Shown: positions 54,901 to 64,000 of the stretch, one piece after another | How the letters are laid out: every line of letters starts with the position of its first letter | How positions within the stretch are numbered: the first letter of the stretch is position 1 | DNA from: Lota lota | Taxonomy: Eukaryota; Chordata; Actinopteri; Gadiformes; Lotidae | Direction of reading: 5' to 3' | DNA: 64,000 nucleotides | Assembly: GCA_026745465.1 (NCBI GenBank) | Contig: JACYXH010000343.1 | Coordinates: forward strand, 808,501-872,500 | Program-made: the position numbers and the translations under genes | Notes under the pieces: model-generated | Told to the model about the DNA's origin: nothing | Databases searched by the model: none | The model's input: the letters and a program-made list of their open reading frames with translations, nothing else

Positions 54901-57404
54901 CCTATTTGACACCCAGGCATCCGTTTAACGTCACTTGTCCTTGTTGAAAACCCTGCTGTCATCCACGCATTGTTCTCTTCCTTAGCAGCTTGTTATCAGC
55001 CACATTTTAAAGCACAAAGTCCTATTCCTTTGTAATACAATTGAAGAATAAAACATATTGCACTTTCTTTACACATTTGACCACCATGGACCTGTTTTAT
55101 CGATGGGGAAAAAATACATTGCAATGCACAATGCCCTTTTCATATTTTTACAGTTCATAACTGCCTGGTGCGACCTACATAAATAACACTTTCTAGTTTC
55201 CACTTTGTTCTACATAGCGACACAGACAGTTGCCTAGTTTCAGAGTTTGTGTCCGTGGATAGTTAAAATAAAGTACTTTAAAGGAAATAACATAAATATG
55301 GAAAAGGCAAGGTAAGGCAATACGAATGACTTGAGGCCGTGAATAACTTTTTGAAGACAAATATACCGTCAGTAACGTTGCAAAGAAGAGCAGCAGGGGA
55401 TGTCTGAGGCACTGGGACCTGTCTGACTTCATTGTAAACACTGATAGGAAATGTCAAGATGAGAGATAAAGGATTTTTTTTCTGTTATTTTTATACTCAC
55501 ACACCCAAGGCTTCAGCTTGGCAACATACATCCTCTAGAGAATTTCTGACCTGCTTTTGTCTCTCTGCCTCCTTTTTTTTCTTTGGAAAATGTTAGAAAA
55601 GGCCACATGTCCATTGTCATCGATGCAAGCACTCATTTCATGAAAGCAGACGCACACCAACAGTTGGATTACGTACCTTTGTCTTCATTTGACATATTTA
55701 GCATGCTGAGTAAAACAAGGAAACACAGCCATGGGCATGCACTTTTTTCGCTTAATTCAAAAGGGTTTCACAGAGACCCAATAAGCCATTTACCACCAGT
55801 ATAAACCGGTGGTTTATGTTTCAACCAGCAAGACCATGCAGTCTTCTAACACAATTGGATTACCGCTAAGCACTGATTGGCTTCGCGGGGCAATGGTTTT
55901 CACCCAATGTGCATTAAATGACAATGGCCAGCAGTTTCCAAACATGCAGAAAACACAATAGCCCACTGGTACTAACCAACCGGTAACAGCCCCTGGCACT
56001 ATTCATGGCAGTAGACAAACCGGACACCTCTTTGATTAAGGAAAAGCTCAATTATAGGGGTTCTTGCCACTGAAGTGAAAAGGAAATTCATAGGTGCAGA
56101 GATAATACAGTCAGGGAAGAATTACCATACTAGATACCGTAACATGGCTTGGCATTTTCATCAAATGTCCGGGCATCCACTTAAACACTTGCTCCTCTTA
56201 AAAAGCTTATTTCGTTGTGATGCTAACGGTGTCCAAACAGACATGGTAAAGCAAAACATGACTCTCCTAATGCCAGAAACCAGCTTCATGAAGTAATTGG
56301 TAGTCCCTTTTTTTAATTATTAACTAATGCTGTACTGTGAGCATAAAGGTACAATAAAAAAGTAAATTGGAAAGTTAATAAATCAACAATAAATTATACA
56401 TTGATTGAACATTTTCAGGTCCAGAGCTGATAAGAAATATATTTATAGTACATGTATAAGAATCCATTAAATTACAAAACCAGTCTACCTGGATTTGTAG
56501 GATTTCCGCCAATGTCTGCAAACAGTGGAAAGACCTTTACGCTCCAGTTACAACTGCAGAAATGTCAACTCTCCATGCCGTATTTTGGAAGAATTGGATT
56601 AATTTGTGAACAACGACTGGTATCCGGTGAGATAGCGAGTGTCAGCTAAACATCTTGACGTGTTGTGAATTGTAAATGTAAATGCGTAATGGTTTGTAAC
56701 AAGTATTGAATGTAAAATGTAGGAGAAAATGCAACACAACACAACTATTCTTTCCTTTTGGTCACTCTTCGATGGCCGCTCTTATTATCTATCCCGATGT
56801 CTTTTCAATCTTTCAGAAGAAAATACATTTTTAACGGTTAGCAATGGTGAACATTGCAATTAGTTGGACATGTATTTAAATAAATTGCCTGTCAGAAATC
56901 CAGGACACAATTGAATAATTTATACAAATCAATTGTGTTCATATTCTGTGATTTAACTTTTTTTTTTAAGAATATCCCACAGCCCTTGATGGGTAATTTT
57001 ACATATTTATATTCCAGATCGCTGTTGTTTAAACTCATAGCCCACAATCATTATGCAAAAAATATGTATAAAAGGGTAGTTTTATACTCATTTGGGGATA
57101 TGTATCATTCCTGATAGAAATAGGTGACAACTATGCATATTGAAAACACAACCACAACAACTGAGTTTATTTTGAACAAAATGCTTTTGCAGGCTTAACC
57201 ACGTTCCCGTTCCTGCTAGTGTAAAATACAGTGGTGGTGGCTGTAGAGAATTGATCAATTGTGATTTACAAACAATCCAAATCACTGCAGTGGTGTTGCA
57301 GTCCTGCACTGAAGAGACATCAAACACATGCACGCACACTAACATTATTCATGGGGCTGTGAAATAAAACCATGATGAATGGCCAGACTACTCAGTTGTG
57401 CAAA
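54901..57404. other. unique AT-rich sequence, no gene recognised
   Basis: About 2.5 kb. Open frames such as 55583-55804 and 56075-56296 have no recognisable domain. Confidence 0.5.
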
Positions 57405-57722
57405 CACACACACTCATACATAACGAGATAGGCAGCCAAACAAAGGCCAATATGCACACATGCACACGCACAAACATGCTCACATGAACAAACACACACA
57501 CAAACATACATCCCTGCAGACAAAAGCAAATGATAAAACAAAAAACACACAGGCATATCCACACACAAACACACAGGCAAATACAGACATGCATATGCAT
57601 ACACAAACACATGCAAAAACACACACGCAAACACAAACAGGCACAATACAGCCACATCAACACACACACATTCCGATGCCCATGCACAGAGACACACATA
57701 CACAAACACACACTTCTATACA
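57405..57722. repeat. imperfect CA-rich tract
   Basis: ACACAAACACA, GCACACACG and CATACA words over about 320 bp. The open frames are composed of His-Thr-Lys strings. Confidence 0.92.
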
Positions 57723-58344
<622 letters not shown>

Positions 58345-58605
58345 GATGAGAGAGAGAGAGAGAGAGATCGACAGAGAAGAGAGGGATAGATAAGAGGAAG
58401 AGATATAGAAGATAGAAAGAAAGAAATAGAAGAGCATAGAGAGAGGGAGAAGAGAGAGAGGGATAGATAAGAGGAAGAGATATGGAAAGAAAGAAATAGA
58501 AGAGCATAGAGAGAGCAAGAGAAGAGATGGACGAAGGGTGAGATCAATAGAAGAGGGAGAGAGATCGAAAGAAGAGAGAGAGAAAGGGGAGCGAGAGAGA
58601 ACAGT
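58345..58605. repeat. GA-rich array with ~80-bp higher-order unit
   Basis: GAGGGATAGATAAGAGGAAG followed by AGATAT occurs near 58379 and again near 58459, each followed by AGAAAGAAATAGAAGAGCAT. The minus strand is open as Ser-Leu strings, an artefact. Confidence 0.93.
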
Positions 58606-59743
58606 GAGAAGGTAGAAACGGTAGTCTGTGGCCAGAGGTGGAACAGGTTATACTGACTTAATGAGCAGGTATGTTGGGCTGTAAGTGTCCCAGCCTACAA
58701 GCCCAAAGCATGCAGCCTAGGCACAGTATCTGCCTCTGCATCTAATAATGTGTGTGTGTGTGTGTGTCTTTATGTCCTATACACAGGATATATAGATATC
58801 AGTACAATGTGTTTATGCAATGTTATGAGACACAACCTTGCCACTGTTGTCTCTCTCAGGTCTTCACTTCCACCCCCATGTTCTTTATTGAAAGACAGAT
58901 ACAGCCCCCCACCCCCCACGCGATCACCATTTTCACCCAACATGAAGCCGTTATAAAAGTGAATTTGTGTATAATTGTATAATTGTGTTGAAATGGACAG
59001 TTCAGCATGCCAATATTAAGGAGCTAATCTATTGAATACATCCAGCGAGGAAAAGCAATTACATTGCAACCATTAAGGGCCTATGAAACAGACATTGTAG
59101 CATAACTGGAATAACATTTGTTTTTTTCTTTCATTTTTCCTCGAAATATTCTGGTCGTTGTAGAAGCGGGCTGTGTCTGCATAAAATAGTATTTTTTCCA
59201 CAGTAAACAAATCAATGAAACTAATTTGCCTTTGATTAATTCTTAATTAAATGCCATTTATATTTATACATTTTTTTAATATATGATCATATTCTTGCCT
59301 GAGCATCTTCCAGTGCAATTAAAATGGCAAAGGATCATTACTTTCTGATCTGTCTGTGCAAATGCTGCATGGCTTAACATGAAAAAGACATCGATATTTC
59401 CTACCTGGTCAGCAGCTTTCATGGGGTTTGATGGCTGAGACAGCAGCGCCTCTCAGAAGTTGGGGATTTCTAATTCATGTGGCTGTTTAATGTAGTGATG
59501 CTGTTGTATAATTCAGTTCTATAATGCATGCTATCTGTAGTTACAGTTGTATAAATTAGACGAGATGGAGAGACAGACTGATAGATAGAAAGTTGGATAT
59601 ATAGATATGGCTGGATGGATGAACGGACAGATGGAGAGAGATAGATAAAGAGGGGGAGACAGCGGAATAGATAAAAGGACAGAGAGACACAGAAAAACCC
59701 ATACAAGTCAGGCAGGAGGAGTTAGTGACCCAGAGGAGGAACG
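58606..59743. other. unique sequence with AT-rich core
   Basis: 59150-59460 is AT-rich with TTAATTA- and CAGCTTTCAT-type words. No gene recognised. A short TG array lies at 58749-58767. Confidence 0.45.
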
Positions 59744-59839
59744 GAGCGAGGGTGGAGGAGGTGTGAAGTGAGGGAGCAGACAGAGGAGGTGGAGCGAGGG
59801 TGGAGGAGGTGTGAAGTGAGGGAGCAGACAGAGGAGGTG
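59744..59839. repeat. 48-bp tandem duplication, 2 copies
   Basis: Two identical 48-bp units starting GAGCGAGGGTGGAGGAGGTG at 59744 and 59792. Confidence 0.97.
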
Positions 59840-59879
59840 GAGCAGCAGTGACCGGGGGTCCCGCTCGTGGCACGTTGCC

Positions 59880-59998
59880 ATGGTGAGACGTATCGTGGTG
59901 AGACGTATCGCTATGACAGATGCTCCTCCTGGAAACACATTACGGCACCGAGCCCCTGCCTCCACCCGGCCTCCGCCCGGCCTCCGCCCGGCCTTCGC
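59880..59998. repeat. short tandem duplications
   Basis: TGGTGAGACGTATCG occurs twice (59880-59912), and CCTCCGCCCGG-type 11-bp units occur three times at 59960-59997. Confidence 0.92.
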
Positions 59999-60064
59999 TG
60001 AGCGATGAATGGAACACCTGACCGGAATACCAACAGCCCAGTGCACTACATACATCTTCCCCTG

Positions 60065-60780
60065 CAGCCCCACGCACCATGCCTCCCCCCCCACCTGCCA
60101 TGCCTCCCCCCCCACGCACCATGCCTCCCCCCCACCTGCCATGCCTCCCCCCCACGCACCATGCCTCCCCCCCACGCACCATGCCTCCCCCCCCCCACGC
60201 ACCATGCCTCCCCCCCCACGCACCATGCCTCCCCCCCCACGCACCATGCCTCCCCCCCACGCACCATGCCTCCCCCCCACGCACCATGCCCCCCCCCCCC
60301 CACCCGCCATGCCTCCCCCCCCCACCCGCCATGCCTCCCCCCCACGCACCATGCCTCCCCCCACGCACCATGCCTCCCCCCCCACGCACCATGCCTCCCC
60401 CCACCCGCCATGCCTCCCCCCACCCGCCATGCCTCCCCCCCCACCCGCCATGCCTCCCCCCCACCCGCCATGCCTCCCCCCCCACGCACCATGCCTCCCC
60501 CCCCCCACACACCATGCCTCCCCCCACGTACCATGCCTCCCCCCCCACGCACCATGCCTCCCCCCCCCACCCGCCATGCCTCCCCCCCACGCACCATGCC
60601 TCCCCCCCCCACGCACCATGCCTCCCCCCCACACACCATGCCTCCCCCCACGCACCATGCCTTCCCCCCCACGCACCATGCCTCCCCCCCACACACCATG
60701 CCTCCCCCCACGCACCATGCCTCCCCCCCCCACGCACCATGCCTCCCCCCCACGCACCATGCCTCCCCTCCACGCACCTG
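60065..60780. repeat. C-rich minisatellite, 34 units of ~20.6 bp
   Basis: Thirty-four ATGCC words, each in a unit like ACCATGCCTCCCCCCCACGC, with variants CACGCAC, CACCCGC, CACCTGC and CACACAC and C-runs of 5 to 11. 60601-60660 and 60661-60720 differ at only a couple of bases, so a 60-bp three-unit block was recently duplicated. Stop codons are absent, so most frames are open for 237 to 400 codons. No domain or splice support exists. Most units carry one CpG. Confidence 0.98.
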
Positions 60781-60824
60781 CACATTTGCTGAGCGTGTCA
60801 AATGCATATGCTGCATACAGTATG

Positions 60825-60911
60825 TGTGCAAATGAGAATGTATATTTATCTATGTATAGATAAATATACATGTATATATAAATGTATACAATATACAGTC
60901 TCATTTGCACA
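60825..60911. repeat. nested inverted repeat
   Basis: Outer arms TGTGCAAATGAGA (60825-60837) and TCTCATTTGCACA (60899-60911) enclose a perfect inner palindrome with 16-bp arms, 60838-60853 and 60856-60871, around GT. The right interior is AT-rich ATGTATA words. It could be a tiny MITE-like element or a cruciform-prone AT tract. Confidence 0.9.
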
Positions 60912-60924
60912 TGCTAACACATTA

Positions 60925-61074
60925 GAGTTAGGGCACACACACGTCAGCACATGCACATACACAGATACATATACATTTGTGCACGCACAACCACACGCAC
61001 ACAACCACACAAATACACACACAGTCATTGACTCACTCACTCACACTGACACAAACGCATGCATGCTCATGCAG

Positions 61075-61108
<34 letters not shown>

Positions 61109-61130
61109 ACACACACACACACACACTCAC
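60925..61130. repeat. imperfect CA-rich tract
   Basis: Interrupted CA words, becoming a nearly pure array at 61075-61127. Confidence 0.92.
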
Positions 61131-63910
61131 GAGCGTTTTCACGAATGCAGTATAAATGGCCCCCCAAAAGTAAGGGAGGGATTTTGTTTTTACATTAGCC
61201 TCCAATTTGACACATGCAGTAAACCATCCCACGCAGACATGAATGGGTTTTCCCGGTGTATTTGTTTATTCTGCTTTCAAACATGGCTGTATGGCTGAGT
61301 AACTCCGAACCCACCAAACAACAACACCGATGATAAAGGCTTCCTTAAGTTTTAATTGAGCAGCTGCACAAATGGGCACAGTGCAGCCTGATTTATGGTG
61401 GGAAGTAAAATGGTTGATGCCCCAAGAGCCGCTGCCTGTGCAATCTTATTTATTGGGCCTGGAGAAGAAGTTAATGCCAACCAAACAAACCATTACCTAA
61501 TGGCTCACACAAGCCCCCACCCCCCGACTGTCAGTTGTCCTCCTTTTATACCCGAGTCAAAGTAGAGAGAGAGAGCGAGAGAGTTGAACTTAATGTTGTT
61601 GAAAAATACAGAAAAAAACCATCAGGCAGCCGATGTGAATCCATTAGATTTAACCCATTTTTATTTTATGTGTGCAAAGATAATCTAAATGCAGGGTTCA
61701 TTAACCGTACGGTCTTGAATCAGCAGTGGCTTAAATATGTTGGTTGAGATGTTCTTGAGGGGAAAATCCTATAAGGAGCATTCATTACAGAAGCAAATGT
61801 ACTGTAGGCAAGTCAAATGCAACATGCACATGAGTGTGTGTGTGTGTGTGTGTGTTGGGACCAATTTAAGAGTTTCTGGCCCTTGTGTACCTGTTGTAGA
61901 GTGGGATATGACCACTAGGGACAGCAGTGCCATTGTTGGGCACAGGAACTTACCGCTCGCCCCCCCTGAGTTGGAAGTTGATGCATGGTCACCATCAATA
62001 AAGAGTTATGAGCAAAGTCTGTGCCAGTCCAGTTACTAATTAGTATTCCCAATATACTACAGTACCTATAGTACATAGAAACTTCCAATAGCTTTGGTAA
62101 TCAAATTGACATGTCTGTTGTGTGATTCTACCTTGTTCGGTTATAATTAAAATACTTTAATTGAATATTTCACGGTTTAGTTGCAGTCAGGTATCATAGT
62201 CACGCCACGTTTACCCTGATCTTCCCAGTGTCCTTGAGGATTTTTTTATTCTTTTTTTATTCTTTTTTAGAAAATGTAAAATGGTTGAGGCGCTCCAGGA
62301 ATTCTTGCGAAAGCAAGAAACCATGGCGAGCTAAGCGGTTCCCAGTCCCCTGTGATTTATGCTTGTTAGTGGTCTAAATTGTGTGCTGTGCCCCTAGGGA
62401 CATCATAGGGAACAGGTGTTTACTTCAAGAGGAGGATAGAGACTGCCTTTCAAGGAAAATATAAACCCCCCAAAATTACACATTTTTTGCATAAAACATA
62501 TTTTTGAAAATATTTGCCTCAATGGGCAAAACACATTTAAACAAATGTCCTATTAGCTATTCTCATCAGCTTTAGCACAGTGTGGCCCATCATAGCATGA
62601 ACTACATTTAAATCAGGTTTATCCATGTGAGTTGGTGGTCTACTAAATAAAGGAAACAAAAAGGTAAAAAAAAATATGAAATATTAATCCGTCATAGCTA
62701 CTCACGCTGAAGTACATATTATACTAATTTCCACTTGCTCAATGTATCTTATCAGTTTCTGATCTGGGCTATCTCACTTGAAGATGAATTAAGTTAATTT
62801 CATGCATGCGGTTCACACATGCTAGAGCATATGAAATGAGATATATACATATCCAATACCAGGCATCAGAAATGAATGAATTTTTATTTAGCATACATCA
62901 AATCAATGTTGGGTGTGGCTCACACAAAAGTGAAATCATCACATTTAGGGTTGTATTGATGATGACTACTATTATTTTAATATAAGGAATACTATGGGAA
63001 CATTTTAATAGTTACCATTAAAGCAAAATATGCTTTGTCACCAACCGACGGCAAGTTGGAGTTCAGATTTATTAGAATGTAGCAAAAGAATCATCATTTT
63101 CTGACAGAATGGTTCCTGGCAAACAGGTTTTCCACAATATTCTGTTAACAAGGAAGAGTTTGAGGATGTTACCGTAACAGTTCCCTCACCTGTCCACCAG
63201 GAGGACTCCTGTGCCGGCTCCTTCATGTCTTTGTCTTGTCAGCCGCACACCTGCCGCTCGTTTAGTCTTCCCCGTATTCAAACCCCCGCTCTCTTCCCTC
63301 AGATGGCTGTGCTCTTTGTGTCTCCAATCGGACTACTTTGTTTGCTTGTGGTTTTGTTTTCTCTGCTCTTTTTTTTTTCTTCTGACCTCATTGTGATCCA
63401 GATATTATTTTAGTTATTTCTAGTCGACGCTTCAGGCCCAGTGTTAGAAACCATGCAAACGGGATAGAGTCATGACTGAAACGTACACTGAGTCCGCTTG
63501 AGACCGGTATTTAGTGTGATCGGATAGCATCCGGGCGGCCCTTACTTCATGTGAACTGTGTATGTCAGTGGTAAGGCCAAGCATATAAGCCTACGTGTTA
63601 AAAGGATTTGAAATAGTGCAAACACCGTTACTGTGGTTGTTCAGTAACCCTCATGTTAAGTGTCCCCAGGGGAACATGAATGCTTGATCCACTTGCATCG
63701 CAGATGGATTTTGCAATCTTTTCATAAAGTAGTAATTATGGCCAACCCACGCTCAGCAATTTTTACGTCTAAATTATTTTAATGACAGACTCCTCTAACT
63801 AACTAGCTCTCATGGCTGAACGCAATCTCAGTGAATTAATTCAGGTAAAAGTCTGAATATAATATTCCTTTTTACGTACAGGGTAGTACAACGCAATTAA
63901 CTTCTTAGTT
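61131..63910. other. unique sequence, no gene recognised
   Basis: 61340-61530 is a non-repetitive block with TTAATTG and CAGCTG words. A short TG array lies at 61834-61855. An AATAAAG at 61998-62004 ends a GC-richer stretch, of unknown meaning. 62100-63200 is AT-rich. Confidence 0.45.
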
Positions 63911-64000
63911 ATTTTGCAGATGCTTTTATCCAATGTATCCAACTATATTCAGATACATGTCATTATGGAGCAGGTATCGGTTAAGCAACTTGCTCAAGGA
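63911..64000 (-). mobile_element. SINE 3' part, cut by window end
   Basis: GCAGATGCTTTTATCCAATG, the inverse of the fish SINE tail, is followed by CATGTCATTATGGAGCAGGT and AAGCAACTTGCTCAAGGA. The tRNA-like head should lie beyond the window. Confidence 0.75.

Noticed and set aside
59708-60910. Very long open frame (400 codons) on the minus strand and several of 237-284 codons on both strands
   Set aside because: All are produced by the stop-free C-rich minisatellite. Most frames are open at once, composition is Gly/Trp/His- or Pro-rich, and the C-run length changes the frame between units.
61855-62035. Possible LTR-like stretch starting TGTTGGGACC and containing AATAAAG
   Set aside because: No second end, no target duplication and no related copy in the window.

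Overview
The window looks like gene-poor nuclear DNA of a teleost fish. The evidence is the very high density of (CA/GT)n and (GA/CT)n microsatellites, several degraded tRNA-derived SINE pieces carrying the fish-typical 3' tail word GCTTTGGATAAAAG, fragments of two MITE-like families that I recognise from fish genomes, and a decayed L2/CR1-type LINE. STR density this high has been reported for gadiform fishes such as cod, but I cannot name the species from the sequence. I see no complete protein-coding gene, rRNA, tRNA gene or CRISPR array. Nearly all long open frames are simple repeats read in frame (Thr-His, Cys-Val, Arg-Glu, Ser-Leu or Pro-rich strings).

Layout. 0-10 kb: CA arrays, an 18-bp CACCAC-type minisatellite, a CCAGCCAGCCA array, a degenerate 364-bp duplication near 5 kb, and two short unrecognised protein-like stretches on the minus strand (3.5 and 9.6 kb). 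10-14 kb: mostly unique sequence. 14-18.5 kb: a dense cluster of GT, CA, GA, poly-G/poly-C and GT/GC tracts. 18.5-24.3 kb: SINE heads, a ~131-bp tandem repeat interrupted by a solo LTR, a CCCTCCA minisatellite and a TTAA-flanked MITE. 25-32 kb: a CT-rich block, a SINE carrying a perfect 20-bp palindrome, a palindromic-family MITE, and C57 joined to (AC)58. 32-36.8 kb: unique AT-rich sequence. 36.8-38.4 kb: a G-rich 55/60-bp minisatellite, then an unrecognised protein-like region on the minus strand. 38-43 kb: unique AT-rich sequence with a cluster of TGACCT half-sites. 43-50.7 kb: GT, GA, CTA and (TC)nCATG arrays, MITE pieces and a perfect 13-bp x 10 repeat. 52.3-53.6 kb: a decayed LINE beside a CA array. 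57-61 kb: CA, GA, G-rich and C-rich arrays, including a 34-unit minisatellite. 61-64 kb: unique sequence ending in a SINE tail.

No operon or pathway can be assembled from this window. The things most worth following are three unrecognised protein-like stretches, two perfect 20-bp palindromes, the solo LTR whose empty site is preserved by neighbouring repeat units, the nuclear-receptor-type half-site cluster, and a marked excess of long poly-G/poly-C over poly-A/T runs. I found no convincing new biological system.
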